A stretch of DNA of 64,000 nt from Spiroplasma endosymbiont of Panorpa germanica (GCF_964019765.1 NZ_OZ026461.1:310001-374000), one strand, 5' to 3'. Positions 30,064 through 41,138 are shown, counted from the first letter of the stretch. Numbers and translations: made by a program. The notes: generated by a model not told the origin, from the letters alone.

Positions 30064-31497
30064 GTGGCTCTTAAGTCTATTAAGAAATCTAAAAGAAAAA
30101 ATACTACAGTAAAAGACGAATTCGTAAAAGGTAATTTCTTTATAAGAAACAAAGACCTTGTAAAACGAATTGTTTTTACTTTAATAGTACTTGTATTAGT
30201 TAGACTTGGAACCTTATTAACTGTACCAGGAGTAACATTATCTCCAAATTTTAAAGAAAGTATTGATAATCAAGAATTTTTTCAATTACTTTCAACTCTT
30301 GGAGGAGGAAGTATTGGGAGATTCTCAATTCTTGCTTTAGGAGTTTCCCCATACATTACAGCCTCTATTATTGTGCAATTACTGTCAACTGATGTAATTC
30401 CGGTTTTATCTCGCTGAAATAAATCTGGTGAACGAGGAAGAAAAAAACTTGATCGTTTAACAAAATTACTTACTATTCCGTTTGCTTTAATGCAAGGAAT
30501 TGCTACAATTTTCACTCTTGTTCAGCAGGGATTGATTTCTCCGAAATGATCTAGTAGCGAACTTGGAACAGCACCAGCATGATTTTACTTCATTCTGGTT
30601 CCAGCTGTAATGCTTGCCGGAACGTTCTTAATGTTATGAATTGCTGATCAGATTACCACTAGAGGTATAGGTAACGGGGTTTCAATAATAATATTTACAG
30701 GTATAACAGCTAGTTTACCTGCAAACTTTATTAACACATTCAAATTCTGAGTAAATGGTAAAGAAGAGGCAACCATTCTTTTTGAGGGAATTTTATATTA
30801 CTTAATTTATATACTGGCCTTTTTGTTGGTAATATTCTTTGTAGTTTTAATGAATGAAGCAGAAAGAAAAGTACCAATTCAACAAACTGGAGCTGGACTA
30901 ATTGATTCTGAACAGCATACCCCTTATTTACCGCTAAAAGTAAATAATGCAGGGGTTATCCCCGTGATATTTGCTTCAGCAATTATTTCAACTCCGATGA
31001 CTGTTTCTCAAATTATCGAAGTTTCGAATCCCAACAGTGGTTTTGTTTATTTTACAAATAATTTCTTGTCGTTTTCAACATGATGAGGAATAGGGATTTA
31101 TTCAGTACTGACAATTTTATTCACATTTCTATATGCTCAAGTGCAAATTAATCCTGAAAAAATTTCAGAGAACTTTCAAAAATCTGGGACATTTATACCA
31201 GGAATTAAACCAGGAAAAGATACAACAAAATACCTTTCTGCAACAATCAATAGGCTAAGTATTTTGGGATCATTCTTCTTGGCCCTAGTAGCAGTGTTAC
31301 CTTATTTAATTACAAAAGTTACAAATCTTCCAAGTAACTTGGCGATTGGGGGAACCGGTCTAATTATTTTAATTTCTGTATCCCTTCAAACGATTCAACA
31401 AATTAAGGGAAGAATTATTCAACAAGCGTTTATTGATAAGAAAAAAGAGAAATTTTCAGAACAAGGCGAAGACGCAAGTATTAATCACATTTGGTAG
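30064..31497 (+). CDS. secY: Preprotein translocase subunit SecY, 477 aa
   Basis: SecY is the membrane channel for protein secretion and insertion. The cytoplasmic N-terminus is followed by about ten transmembrane helices. Conserved features include SILALGVSPYITASIIVQLL near helix 2 and the loop TRGIGNGVSIIIF. The gene starts at GTG 30064 directly after the rplO stop, with AGAGGTG as the ribosome binding site. Many TGA codons encode Trp. Confidence 0.97.
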
Positions 31498-31506
31498 GAG
31501 AAAAAA

Positions 31507-32151
31507 ATGAATATTATTTTATTAGGAGCTCCAGGGAGCGGTAAAGGAACTCAAGCTGAAAAGTTGGTTCAAGATCATAATTTTGAACAACTTTCAACAG
31601 GGGACTTATTTAGAAAAAATATCAATGATAAAACCGAAATGGGAGTGGAGGCTAGTAAATTGATCAATGCAGGAAAACTAGTTCCCGATGATATTACAAA
31701 TAAAATGGTTGATAATCATTTGAAAAATAATCGCAGTGATGGTTTAATTTTTGATGGCTACCCTAGAACAATTAATCAAGCTGAGGTTTTAAATGATTTG
31801 TTAAAATCATCTCAATCAAAAATTGATAAAGTCATTTTATTAGAAGTCGACGAAGAAAAACTCTTAGAAAGACTTGTGGGACGATTAATTTGTCCTCAAT
31901 GTAAGAGAAGTTTTCATGTAAAAAATCGACCTCCAAAAACGCCGGGAATTTGTGATTATGATAAATCAGTTTTAATAACTCGTCCAGATGATAGCCCTGA
32001 GAAAATTTCAATAAGATTACAAGCTTATGAAAAAGAAACTAAACCCTTAGTGGAGTTTTATGAAGGTAAAGGTAATTTAATTAAAATCAAGGCAGACAAT
32101 TTAACCTCTCAACAAGTGAACGAAAGTATTTTAAAGGCGTTGGAGCTATAA
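31507..32151 (+). CDS. adk: Adenylate kinase, 214 aa
   Basis: It interconverts AMP and ATP with two ADP in the cytoplasm. The P-loop is GAPGSGKGTQ at residues 7-16, followed by STGDLFR and the AMP-binding DGYPRTINQAE. The LID domain is the long zinc type, with CPQC, then C and a terminal Asp (GICDYD) as the likely fourth ligand. The stop overlaps the map start by one base. Confidence 0.97.
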   Translation: MNIILLGAPGSGKGTQAEKLVQDHNFEQLSTGDLFRKNINDKTEMGVEASKLINAGKLVPDDITNKMVDNHLKNNRSDGLIFDGYPRTINQAEVLNDLLKSSQSKIDKVILLEVDEEKLLERLVGRLICPQCKRSFHVKNRPPKTPGICDYDKSVLITRPDDSPEKISIRLQAYEKETKPLVEFYEGKGNLIKIKADNLTSQQVNESILKALEL

Positions 32152-32906
32152 TGGTTACTATTAAATCCGAATTTGAAATTTCAAAAATGAGAATTGCTGG
32201 CCAAGTTTTAGGTCAAGCATTGAAATTGTTAGAGGAAATGATACAACCAGGAGTTAACTGTCTAGATTTAGATAAAGCCTTTATTGAATTTATTACTTCA
32301 AAAGGATGTACAAGCAATTTTCTAGGTTATTATGACTATCCAGCTCATATTTGTGTATCTGTTAATGAACAACTAATACACGGTATTCCACAAAACCGCA
32401 TTTTAAAAGATGGTGATATTGTTTCAATTGATACAGGTTGTGTCTTTGAGGGGTATCATGCTGATGCGGCTTTGACAAAAATTTGCGGAGAACCTAGAAA
32501 TAACTTAGAATTAAAATTAGTGAACGACACAAGAAAGTCACTAGAATTGGCAATTGAACAGGTGAGAGACGATGTACGCATCGGAACCATTTCTGCTACT
32601 GTTCAAAAATTTATTGAGCAAAATGGTTTTCAATTGCCAACAGATTTTGCTGGACATGGAATCGGTACTGCAATGCATGAAGATCCGTTAATTCCTAACA
32701 CAGGAAAAATGGATACAGGAATGCGTTTAAAAGCAGGAATGACTATTTGTATCGAACCAATGGTGCAAATTTCCACTAGCAAAACAATTACCGCAAAAGA
32801 TAAATGAACAGTTATTTCTGCGGACAATAGTATGGCTGCACACTTTGAACATACTATCTTGGTAACCGAAGAGGGATGTGAAATCCTTACTTTATTTAAA
32901 GATTAG
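32151..32906 (+). CDS. map: Methionine aminopeptidase type I, 251 aa
   Basis: It removes the initiator Met from nascent proteins. Metal ligands are visible in order: Asp in [16 protein letters not shown] (two Asp), His in FAGHGIG, Glu in CIEPMV and Glu near the end in [11 protein letters not shown]. One TGA Trp lies at residue 219. It overlaps adk by one base and precedes infA by 11. Confidence 0.96.
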
Positions 32907-32917
32907 GAGAGATAATT

Positions 32918-33139
32918 ATGGCAAAAGAAGATCTTTTAGAAGTAGAAGGTATTGTGCAAGAAGTGTTGCCAAACGCAACATTTAAGGTGAAACTAGAAAA
33001 CGAAATTGTTATCGACGCCCACGTGTCGGGTAAAATCCGAATGAATTACATCCGCATTTTACCCGGAGACAAGGTAACAGTTGCAATTTCACCATATGAT
33101 ATGACACGTGGTAGAATTACTTACCGAAACAAAGGTTAG
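32918..33139 (+). CDS. infA: Translation initiation factor IF-1, 73 aa
   Basis: IF-1 occupies the 30S A site during initiation. [20 protein letters not shown] and [19 protein letters not shown], ending [10 protein letters not shown], give the complete OB-fold. TAGGAGAG precedes the ATG. Confidence 0.97.
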   Translation: MAKEDLLEVEGIVQEVLPNATFKVKLENEIVIDAHVSGKIRMNYIRILPGDKVTVAISPYDMTRGRITYRNKG

Positions 33140-33172
33140 TAATATTTAAACAAAAATTATGGAGGTTATAAG

Positions 33173-33286
33173 ATGAAAGTAAGATCATCAGTCAAGAAAA
33201 TATGCGATAAATGTCGTGTAATTAGACGAAAAGGCCGTGTAATGATTATTTGTGGCCAACCCAAACATAAACAACGACAAGGTTAA
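33173..33286 (+). CDS. rpmJ: Ribosomal protein L36, 37 aa
   Basis: The smallest 50S protein, too short for most gene finders. [14 protein letters not shown] and [22 protein letters not shown] give the zinc site C-x2-C, C, H. ATGGAGG precedes the ATG. Confidence 0.97.
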   Translation: MKVRSSVKKICDKCRVIRRKGRVMIICGQPKHKQRQG

Positions 33287-33310
33287 TATAAGAAAGAAAG
33301 GAAATAAAAA

Positions 33311-33676
33311 ATGGCTCGTATTAGTGGAGTAGAAATTCCAAATGAAAAAAGAGTAGTTATTGCTCTGACTTATATTTATGGAATAGGTTTATCAACATCA
33401 CAAAAAGTCTTATCTGCTACTGAAATTAGCGAAGACGTTCGTGTTAAGGATTTAACAGAAGAACAAATTAAGAAAATTTCAAGTCAGCTTTCAGAAATTA
33501 AAACTGAAGGAGATTTACGTAGAGAAACAGCTTTAAATATCAAAAGATTAATGGAAATCGGAAGTTACAGAGGAATGCGTCACCGTAAAGGTTTACCTGT
33601 TAGAGGTCAATCAACAAAACAAAACGCACGTACCAGAAAAGGTCCCAAAAAAACTGTAGCTAACAAGAAAAAATAG
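33311..33676 (+). CDS. rpsM: Ribosomal protein S13, 121 aa
   Basis: S13 in the 30S head contacts the P-site tRNA and forms bridges to L5. [25 protein letters not shown] and the C-terminal [16 protein letters not shown](S/R)T are diagnostic. GAAAGGA precedes the ATG. Confidence 0.97.
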   Translation: MARISGVEIPNEKRVVIALTYIYGIGLSTSQKVLSATEISEDVRVKDLTEEQIKKISSQLSEIKTEGDLRRETALNIKRLMEIGSYRGMRHRKGLPVRGQSTKQNARTRKGPKKTVANKKK

Positions 33677-33695
33677 GTAGAAGGAGAACGTAATT

Positions 33696-34088
33696 ATGGC
33701 AAAACCACAATCAAAAACAACCCGCAAAAAAGTCAAAAAAGACATTGCAAAAGGGATAGCTCACATTCACTCTACTTTTAACAATACAATTGTTACAATT
33801 TCAGATGAAAAAGGAAATGTACTTTCTTGATCTAGTGCTGGTGCACTAGGATTTAAAGGTGGTAAAAAATCAACCCCTTATGCTGCTCAAATGATTGCTG
33901 AAGCTGCTGGTAAAGGAGCTATGGACAATGGAGTTAACTCTGTTCAAGTAGAAGTTAAAGGTCCTGGTCCAGGTAGAGATGCTGCAGTTAGAAGTTTACA
34001 AGCAATTGGGCTAACAATTACATCAATTAAAGATACAACACCAATCCCACATAATGGAGTACGTCCACCAAAACGTCCAAGAGGTTAA
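33696..34088 (+). CDS. rpsK: Ribosomal protein S11, 130 aa
   Basis: S11 lies on the 30S platform near the E site and Shine-Dalgarno helix. [21 protein letters not shown] and the C-terminal [18 protein letters not shown] are conserved. One TGA encodes the Trp of [19 protein letters not shown] precedes the ATG. Confidence 0.97.
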
Positions 34089-34089
34089 T

Positions 34090-35043
34090 ATGAAACAATT
34101 TACAAAACCAGAATTTAACCTTTTAAAAGAAGAAAAAGGTAAAGCTTATGGTAAATTTATGGTAGAACCACTTGAAAGAGGTTTTGGTATTACACTAGGT
34201 AACGCTTTGCGTCGTACCCTTTTGGCTGCGACTCCAGGAGCTAGTGTTTATGCGATAAAAATAGTTGGAGCTGCACATGAATTTACTTCAATTAATGGGA
34301 TAGTTGAAAATGTAAGTAGAATTATTTTAAATATTAAAAATTTAGTACTAACAATAAATGAAAATATTTTTGAAGACGAAGAAGTTGCGGAATTAAAAAT
34401 TTCAGCAAATACTGTAGGAGAAGTTCTTGCAAAGGATATAATTTGTCCAGCCGGAGTGGAAATTTTAAATAAAGATTTACATATTGCAACAATCGCTGAT
34501 GGTGGTAGTTTGGAAATGATTTTATTTGCAAAAAATTCTCGAGGATATCGTTCATTTAAAGAAAATAAAAAAGAGAAATTAGTTGCAGATGCAATCACAA
34601 TTGACTCGAACTATTCTCCAATCGTTAACGTAAACTACTCAGTTGATGTAACTAAAATCGGACGTTCAATCGATCTTGAAAAATTAGAGATTGAAGTTGA
34701 AACAAATGGTTCAATTTCAGCAGCTGATGCAATTGCTGTGGCTTCAAAAGTTATGGTTGAACATTTAGAATTATTTGTTAATTTAAATAGTGAAATTTCA
34801 ACTTTAGAAGTAATCGGACAAGCAGATGACGACGATGAAAAAGAATTAGATAAAATGATTGAAGATTTAGACTTTACTCAAAGAAGTTTAAATTGTTTAA
34901 AAAGAGCTCAAATCAACACTCTAAGAGACTTGGTTTCAAGAACAGAAGATGAAATCCAAGAGATTCGCAATTTAGGACGCAAATCATTTAAAGAAATTAA
35001 GGATAAAGTTGCTCAGTTAACTTTAAACTTTAAACAGGATTAG
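34090..35043 (+). CDS. rpoA: RNA polymerase subunit alpha, 317 aa
   Basis: The alpha dimer scaffolds RNA polymerase assembly. The N-terminal domain includes FMVEPLERGFGITLGNALRRTLL, and the C-terminal domain (residues about 250-317) carries the DNA- and activator-binding helices LNCLKRAQINTLRDL and RNLGRKSFKEI. ATG 34090 begins one base after the rpsK stop; the longer frame from 34054 is inside rpsK. Length is normal. Confidence 0.97.
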   Translation: MKQFTKPEFNLLKEEKGKAYGKFMVEPLERGFGITLGNALRRTLLAATPGASVYAIKIVGAAHEFTSINGIVENVSRIILNIKNLVLTINENIFEDEEVAELKISANTVGEVLAKDIICPAGVEILNKDLHIATIADGGSLEMILFAKNSRGYRSFKENKKEKLVADAITIDSNYSPIVNVNYSVDVTKIGRSIDLEKLEIEVETNGSISAADAIAVASKVMVEHLELFVNLNSEISTLEVIGQADDDDEKELDKMIEDLDFTQRSLNCLKRAQINTLRDLVSRTEDEIQEIRNLGRKSFKEIKDKVAQLTLNFKQD

Positions 35044-35056
35044 GAGGAAAGATTAT

Positions 35057-35416
35057 ATGTCATATATTCAAAAACGTGGTAAAAATACAGCTTGAAGAGT
35101 CGCTTTGATGAGAAATCTAACCACTGAACTTATTATTTCAGAAAGATTAGAAATAACAGAAACAAGAGCAAAAGAATTACGTACTCATTTTGATAAGATG
35201 GTTACCTTAGGTAAACGTCAAGATCTTCATGCCCGTCGTCAAGCAGCGGCATGATTGAGAGACATTGATGCAAGCGAAAAAGAAACTGCTTTGCAAAAAT
35301 TATTTAATGACTTAGCAAAACGTTTTAAAACAAGAAATGGTGGATATACTCGTATCTTAAAATTAGATAACAGAAGAGGCGATAACGCACCAATGGTAAT
35401 AATAGAATTAGTTTAA
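35057..35416 (+). CDS. rplQ: Ribosomal protein L17, 119 aa
   Basis: The last gene of the superoperon. L17 is near the tunnel exit. [32 protein letters not shown] and the C-terminal [23 protein letters not shown] are typical. GGAGG precedes the ATG. A strong terminator follows at once. Confidence 0.96.
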
Positions 35417-35426
35417 AAATATTTTT

Positions 35427-35456
35427 AAAATAACCCAATTAAGGGTTATTTTTTTT
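35427..35456 (+). terminator. Terminator of the ribosomal superoperon
   Basis: AATAACCC, loop AATTAA, GGGTTATT and a run of eight T, 12 bases after the rplQ stop. Confidence 0.9.
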
Positions 35457-35458
35457 GA

Positions 35459-35464
35459 TATAAT
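35459..35464 (+). promoter_or_regulatory. -10 element upstream of the small membrane protein gene
   Basis: A perfect TATAAT directly follows the superoperon terminator. It would start transcription near 35471, only a few bases before the ATG at 35476, so either the mRNA is nearly leaderless or the ATG at 35488 is used. Confidence 0.4.
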
Positions 35465-35475
35465 AATTTTTAGAA

Positions 35476-36027
35476 ATGAGCGATACTATGAATAAAAATA
35501 CTTTAAAACTTACGTCAAAAATTGTTACAGCGACATCACTGTCAATTTACTTACTTTTAGTTTTAGTCTTTGCCCCAGTTTTAATCAAAAACGATGATCA
35601 AGGTTCATTTTATGTCTTTCTTTACGGTTATCTATTTTTAACACTTATACCTTATTCGGTCGTAGGACCATTATTTCTTTGAAATTTTCAAGTCGAAAAG
35701 AGAAACTATAATCAGTCACTAATTTTCTCGATTTTAATCATAGCAACCCAAATTCCCTTGATAAGTATGCTAGCATATGGTGTTTCTCAATTTGACAACT
35801 GAAAAGTAACTGAATACGCTAATTCAAGTCATTTATTCATTGAGTCAACTTTAATTTTAATCTCATCAATCCTAATCATTATTTCTTTGTTATATCTGAT
35901 TTTTAATAAAAAACCAGCAGAAATCGATCCTTGAGATAGCATTGTTATTGAGATTGAAAAACGCTCACGTCAAAGCATTAAAGATGCAAGAGAAGATTTG
36001 CAGAAATTTAAGGCTGAACTTAAATAA
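35476..36027 (+). CDS. Hypothetical membrane protein, 183 aa
   Basis: Four hydrophobic segments are visible (about residues 20-37, 47-67, 82-102 and 124-142), followed by a charged C-terminal helix (EIEKRSRQSIKDAREDLQK) that probably lies in the cytoplasm. I recognise no family. The start is uncertain: ATG 35476 lacks a Shine-Dalgarno, and ATG 35488 has only a weak one. Three TGA codons encode Trp. Confidence 0.65.
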
Positions 36028-36173
36028 AATTATAATTATTTTCTGGTTTATTAATAATATGCTTGATTATATTAATTTTAAAGGTTAAAATAATATCTAA
36101 GCAATTACAACTTATATGATTTATAATTAGTATAAGGTACTAAAATTTTGTTTAAATCCAGAAAGGTGAAAAT

Positions 36174-37373
36174 ATGAAAGAAGTTTATTTGAATAAAAAT
36201 GATTTAAATGATTTTAAACTTAAGTTGAATGAATTTAACGATAAATTAGCTCAAGCTGGTCAAGAATATGTTGAAATTAAATTTAAAGTTGTTAATGGAG
36301 AAGCTGATAAAGCAGAAAAACTTCATTACATTGAAGCTCATAAGCAAGCCCAAATCGCATACAGACAAATCGCAACGACACCAATTTTTAGGGACAACTA
36401 TTTAAGAGCCAAAGAAAAATTTAAAAATCTTTCAAGTGATAGCCAGGAATACCAAGAAGCCAAGGACAACTTCATTGAAGCAAAAGAACTTTTTAAAGCT
36501 TCAAAAGTTGCCATTAGAGAAAGGGGGGTATCAGGAGAGTTATCAAAAAAAAGCGAAATCGCTTTGGAATTGAAAAATCTAAACTATCGATACCCAAAAT
36601 CAGCTCAATTAGTTGTTAGGGATGTAAGTGTTAAAATTAAGCACGGAGAGTACGTAGCAATTATTGGTCATAATGGTTCAGGGAAATCAACTTTAAGTAA
36701 ATTAATTATTGGTGTTTTAACCCCAATTAGCGGTAGTATGTATATTTTTGATAACCATGTTACTCGCAATAATTTAAATATCATCCGTAGGTTTTTAGGG
36801 ATTGTTTTCCAAAATCCTGATAACCAATTTATTGGTTCAACAGTTAAAGATGATATTGCCTTTGGTTTGGAAAACCGTCGTATAGATCCAAAATTAATGC
36901 AAGAAAAAATTGAAAATGCAGCTAAAAAGGTAAGGATGGAGAAGTTCTTAGATCATGAACCATTAATGCTTTCGGGAGGTCAAAAGCAAAGGGTTGCCAT
37001 TGCCTCGGCCTTAGCGCTTTCCCCAGATATAATAATTTTTGATGAAGCAACTAGTATGCTAGATCCAAAGGGTAAAAGAGAAGTAAAAGAAATAATGGTT
37101 GAGCTTAAAAATACTCGAGAAAAAACTATATTCTCAATTACTCATGATATGGACGAAATTTTAAATGCTGATAAAGTTATGGTTATGAATGCGGGAAGCT
37201 TAGTCAGATTCGGAACTCCAAAAGAAATATTAAAGGATCGTGATTTTTTAAGATCGATTCACTTGGACATCCCCTTTATTGCTCAAGTAGAAGAAGCTCT
37301 GAATGGAATTGGATTTAAAATAAATGATTCAGAAAATCTAGATGAATTGGTGAAAAAAATATGCAAGAAATAA
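36174..37373 (+). CDS. ecfA1: ECF transporter ATPase EcfA1 with N-terminal extension, 399 aa
   Basis: This is one of two ATPases that energise vitamin and cofactor uptake by ECF transporters. The ABC domain starts near residue 125 ([22 protein letters not shown]). Walker [10 protein letters not shown] starts at residue 165, the Q-loop segment is VFQNPDNQF, the signature LSGGQKQR and Walker [14 protein letters not shown]. The first 120 residues are an additional, highly charged helical region not found in ordinary EcfA (about 280 aa). GAAAGGTG precedes the ATG. EcfA2 overlaps by 13 bases and EcfT follows. No substrate-binding S component is in the window. Confidence 0.93.
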   Translation: MKEVYLNKNDLNDFKLKLNEFNDKLAQAGQEYVEIKFKVVNGEADKAEKLHYIEAHKQAQIAYRQIATTPIFRDNYLRAKEKFKNLSSDSQEYQEAKDNFIEAKELFKASKVAIRERGVSGELSKKSEIALELKNLNYRYPKSAQLVVRDVSVKIKHGEYVAIIGHNGSGKSTLSKLIIGVLTPISGSMYIFDNHVTRNNLNIIRRFLGIVFQNPDNQFIGSTVKDDIAFGLENRRIDPKLMQEKIENAAKKVRMEKFLDHEPLMLSGGQKQRVAIASALALSPDIIIFDEATSMLDPKGKREVKEIMVELKNTREKTIFSITHDMDEILNADKVMVMNAGSLVRFGTPKEILKDRDFLRSIHLDIPFIAQVEEALNGIGFKINDSENLDELVKKICKK

Positions 37374-38377
37374 AACAAGTTAAAAGCAGTAAAGTAGAAA
37401 GTAAAATAAATAAAATGAATAAAAAATCTGAAAAAGAAATTCAGATTAAATATAAAAAAGAATTTCAACAATTAAATAAGACAAAAAAAGGGAACTTTAA
37501 CTTCAAAGAAGACATTGTTTTTGAAAATGTCTCATACACTTACGGTAAAAAAACTCCCTTTGAATTCAGAGCTCTTGACGGAACTAGTATTACAATTAAA
37601 AAGGATATTATTACCGCTGTAATTGGTACAACCGGTAGTGGTAAATCAACACTAATACAGTTAACAAATGGGCTATTAGTTTCTGAAACTGGTAGAGTAT
37701 TGGTTGGAGAGTATCCAATATTAGCAAATAGTAAAAAGATTAAAGAAGTTAAAAAGTTACGAAGAGAAATTGGATTAGTATTTCAGTTTCCTGAGTATCA
37801 ACTTTTTCAGTCAACTATTGAAAAAGACATCTCTTTTGGACCAATAAATTTAGTTGGTAAATCACAAACTAAAGAAGCTATAAGTGACGTGCCCAGACTA
37901 CTAGAATTAGTAAGTTTACCAGCAGATTACTTAGAAAGAAGTCCTTTTGATTTATCTGGAGGTCAGAAAAGAAGAGTTGCCATTGCAGGGATTATTGCGA
38001 TGAATGGAAACACTTTAGTTTTAGATGAACCTACAGGTGGTTTGGACCCCCAAGGGGAAGAGGATTTTATTAAATTATTTGACAAATTAAACAAAGAACA
38101 AGGAAAAAGAATTGTCCTAGTTACGCATAATATGGATCACGTTCTGCAAATAGCTGATGAGGTGGTTGTTATGCATTTAGGAAAAGTTATAAAAGTGGGA
38201 ACACCATTTGAAATCTTTAGGGATCAAAAACTTTTAGAGTTAATAGAAATTGATCCTCCAAAAATTTATCAACTAGTTCATAAACTGGCAGATGCTGGGA
38301 TTGATTTATCAGATAAACCAATTCGTACAATTGCAGATTTTACAAAGGAACTAAAACTTGTAAAAAATAAGAAATAG
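37361..38377 (+). CDS. ecfA2: ECF transporter ATPase EcfA2, 338 aa
   Basis: The second ATPase of the ECF energy module. Walker [10 protein letters not shown] begins at residue 89, later than usual because a Lys-rich extension of about 50 residues precedes the domain. The Q-loop is [10 protein letters not shown], which is diagnostic for EcfA2, with signature LSGGQKRR and Walker [15 protein letters not shown]. It overlaps the end of ecfA1 by 13 bases, so the products should be made in equal amounts for the A1-A2 heterodimer. Confidence 0.93.
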   Translation: MQEIKQVKSSKVESKINKMNKKSEKEIQIKYKKEFQQLNKTKKGNFNFKEDIVFENVSYTYGKKTPFEFRALDGTSITIKKDIITAVIGTTGSGKSTLIQLTNGLLVSETGRVLVGEYPILANSKKIKEVKKLRREIGLVFQFPEYQLFQSTIEKDISFGPINLVGKSQTKEAISDVPRLLELVSLPADYLERSPFDLSGGQKRRVAIAGIIAMNGNTLVLDEPTGGLDPQGEEDFIKLFDKLNKEQGKRIVLVTHNMDHVLQIADEVVVMHLGKVIKVGTPFEIFRDQKLLELIEIDPPKIYQLVHKLADAGIDLSDKPIRTIADFTKELKLVKNKK

Positions 38378-38393
38378 ATTGGAGAAATAATAT

Positions 38394-39329
38394 ATGAGAA
38401 TGGTCTTCGGTAGATACATGCCCTATAATTCAGTAATTCATCGAATGGATCCCCGTTTAAAGTTGTTTATGATTTTATCAATGATAACAGCGTTATTTTT
38501 CCCGGTTGGTTTCACAGGTTTTACCTTTTTAATTGTTTTGATAATGACTATTTTCACAATGTCAAAACTAAAATATTCAATGTTATTAAAGTTATTAAGA
38601 CCCATAATTTTCATGTTTTTGGTAGTTTTCCTATTTAACATTTTTATAGCAAAACCATCAATGCATCCAGACAATATCTTAACAAACTGAACTCAATTAA
38701 GTGCAGGATTTAGTTATGGACTTTTTAAGGATTATGGTTATACTTTGAGAATTTGAAATATTTACTTGAGTGAATATGTAGTTTATTCTTCAATAATGTT
38801 ATCTTTAAGAATATTTTTAATGATAACTTGTACAACTATTTTAACTGGAACAACCCAACCTTTAGAGTTGACTTTGGCGATTGAAGATTTATTATTTCCA
38901 TTGCGAATAATTGGGATTCCGGTTTACATTTTTTCAACCATTATCTCAATTGCTTTGAGAATGATACCAACATTAATTGATGAAGCGGGAAGAATTATGA
39001 AAGCCCAAGCATCTCGAGGAATTGACATTAAAAATGGTCATTTCAAAGATAAAGTAAAAGGGATGACATCGCTTATCATACCTTTATTGGTTTCATCGTT
39101 TCAAAAAGCCGAGGACTTGGCTTTTGCGATGGATTCAAGAGGATATGACCCTCACGCAAAAAGAACTCGTTATCGCCAAGTAAAATTTCAAATAGTTGAT
39201 ATTTTTATCTTTTTGATTTCATTAACAGTGGTTTCGTTTGTTATCGCTTATGCTTTTTCAAGTGTATTAAATCAATTCTATATACCAAGAATCGATGGGA
39301 TTTTGTACAAAGATTTTAGTCGATGGTAA
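38394..39329 (+). CDS. ecfT: ECF transporter transmembrane subunit EcfT, 311 aa
   Basis: EcfT couples the two ATPases to the exchangeable substrate-binding S components. RYMPYNSVIHRMDPRLKL at the start is typical, and the coupling helices carry the two Ala/Ser-Arg-Gly motifs, KAQASRGID and AMDSRGYDP. About six transmembrane segments are seen. TTGGAG precedes the ATG. Its end overlaps truA by 7 bases, the same arrangement as in many Firmicutes. Confidence 0.94.
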
Positions 39330-40078
39330 AAAAGAACTGTTATTTATTGAGTTTAGCCTACAATGGTACTAACTATTCAGGTTGAGTAATTCAAAACAAG
39401 CAGATAACAATTCAGGGTTGCTTAAATAAAGCTATCAAAAGTGTGATTAAAAGTAGTGATTTTAGAACGATTGGTGCTAGCAAAACTGATGCAAAAGTAC
39501 ACGCTCTAGATCAAAAAGTTTGATTGCAACTTAATTTCGAACCTAACCTTACAGGTTTTGCAGCCGGAATAAATAAAGCCTTACCCGCAGATATTAGGGT
39601 TTTAGACATCAAGCCCGTGGATGAAAAATTTTATGTCCGCAATACCGTTCAAAAAACTTACAAATATCAAATTAATAATGGTGAGTATGATGTATTAAAT
39701 GAAAATTGATTTTTGTACTATGATTACAAAAAGTTAAATTTAGAAGAACTTAGAAAAAATGCTCAAATTTTTATTGGAAAACATGATTTTTTTGCTTTTT
39801 CAGGACTATCCCTTGAAGAAAGGTTGCAAATTAATACAATAAGGTCAATTGATGAAATTAAGGTTGAAGAAGTTTCAAACCACAGTTTTATTATTTATTT
39901 TGTCGCTAAGGGTTTTATCAGATACCAGATCAGAACAATTGTCCAAACAATTTTGGCTATTTGTGAAGGTAAGATAAGTGCTCAGAAAGTTATTTCGGCA
40001 CTAAAAGGTGATATAGATAAAAAAATCCCTTATCGCGCTAAACCCAAAGGTCTGACTCTTGTGAAAATAAACTATTAG
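39323..40078 (+). CDS. truA: tRNA pseudouridine(38-40) synthase TruA, 251 aa
   Basis: TruA isomerises uridines in the anticodon stem of tRNA. YLLSLAYNGTNYSGWVIQ at the start fits the family. The catalytic Asp lies in GASKTDAKVHALDQ; the family usually has G-R-T-D-x-G-V-H, so the Arg before Thr-Asp is Lys here and the Gly before Val is Lys. The C-terminal FIRYQIRTIVQTILAI matches the conserved region. It overlaps ecfT by 7 bases. Two TGA codons encode Trp. Confidence 0.9.
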
Positions 40079-40139
40079 TAGACTTCAAATAATAGTTTAA
40101 AATTAGTATTTTTTACTTTTAAATTTACTCTATTTACTA

Positions 40140-40145
40140 TATAAT
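40140..40145 (+). promoter_or_regulatory. -10 element of the rplM-rpsI operon
   Basis: A perfect TATAAT about 50 bases before rplM. No clear -35 is spaced correctly. The leader (about 40150-40190) includes TTAGCCCCGGACAAGTCTAA, which could be a site for autoregulation, though I cannot show it. Confidence 0.45.
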
Positions 40146-40192
40146 ATTATTGCTTACTCATTAGCCCCGGACAAGTCTAAGGAGATTTAAGC

Positions 40193-40651
40193 ATGAGACA
40201 AACAACACTAATCAAGACAGCAGAAATTGCTAAAAAATGATATATTGTGGACGCTCAAGACGCAATTGTAGGTAGATTAGCTACTCAAGTTGCGATGGTA
40301 TTGAGAGGGAAACACAAACCCACTTTTACCCCACATATTAACAACGGTGATCACGTTATTATAATTAACGCTGATAAAGTTAGATTTACAGGGAAAAAAG
40401 AAACTGATAAAAATTACTACCACCATACAATGCACCCTGGAGGATTACGCAGACGTAACGTTGCGACTCAACGTGAACTACAACCAATTAAGATTTTAGA
40501 ACACGCAATTCGTTTAATGTTACCAAAAAATGTTCAGGGTTCAAACCAATACCGTGCATTACATGTATATGCTGGAAGTGAACATCCACACCAAGCACAA
40601 CAACCAGAAGTACTTGTAATTGATTCAAATAGAAATGGAGATAAGAAATAA
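40193..40651 (+). CDS. rplM: Ribosomal protein L13, 152 aa
   Basis: An early-assembling 50S protein. [21 protein letters not shown] and [22 protein letters not shown] are diagnostic. A TGA encodes the conserved Trp near residue 16. TAAGGAG precedes the ATG. The stop overlaps the rpsI start (TAATG). The last 20 residues ([17 protein letters not shown]) are slightly longer than average. Confidence 0.96.
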
Positions 40652-41058
40652 TGGCAGCAAAAAAATCTGATGCAGCAATGTATCGAGGAACCGGAAGAAG
40701 AAAATCTTCAGTTGCTCAAGTTATTTTAACTCCAGGTAATGGCGAAATTATTGTAAATGGTAAGAAAGCATTGGACTTTTTCCCTTATGCAACTTTAGTT
40801 CAAGATATGGAGCAACCTTTAGAAGCTACAGGAACCAAAAAAGACTTCGACATTAAAATTAAAGTTAATGGTGGAGGATTTACAGGTCAAGCTGGAGCTG
40901 CTAGATTAGGTATCGCACGTGCGCTATTAGAAGCCAGTGTTGATTACAAACCTCAATTACGTGGTTTAGGATTACTAACCCGTGATGCGAGAGTTAAATT
41001 ACGTAAACAATACGGGCTTTATGGTGCTCGCCGTGCCCCACAATACTCAAAACGTTAA
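40651..41058 (+). CDS. rpsI: Ribosomal protein S9, 135 aa
   Basis: S9 reaches the P-site tRNA with its C-terminal tail. [21 protein letters not shown] and the ending [20 protein letters not shown], with the invariant terminal Lys-Arg, are complete. It is translationally coupled to rplM through a one-base overlap. Confidence 0.97.
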   Translation: MAAKKSDAAMYRGTGRRKSSVAQVILTPGNGEIIVNGKKALDFFPYATLVQDMEQPLEATGTKKDFDIKIKVNGGGFTGQAGAARLGIARALLEASVDYKPQLRGLGLLTRDARVKLRKQYGLYGARRAPQYSKR

Positions 41059-41066
41059 GATTCATG

Positions 41067-41090
41067 AAACACTTTTGAGTGTTTTTTTTT
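41067..41090 (+). terminator. Terminator after rpsI
   Basis: AAACACT, loop TTTG, AGTGTTT and a run of T just after the rpsI stop. Confidence 0.85.
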
Positions 41091-41132
41091 CGCAAAAATG
41101 CCTAAAAGAGTATCAATTTTGAGAAAATCAAT

Positions 41133-41138
41133 TATAAT
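41133..41138 (+). promoter_or_regulatory. -10 element upstream of the large lipoprotein gene
   Basis: A perfect TATAAT lies 67 bases before the ATG. The -35 region is not clear. It implies a leader of about 60 bases. Confidence 0.45.

Noticed and set aside
34248-34598. Minus-strand frame inside rpoA
   Set aside because: A shadow frame with no ribosome binding site, overlapping a fully conserved gene.
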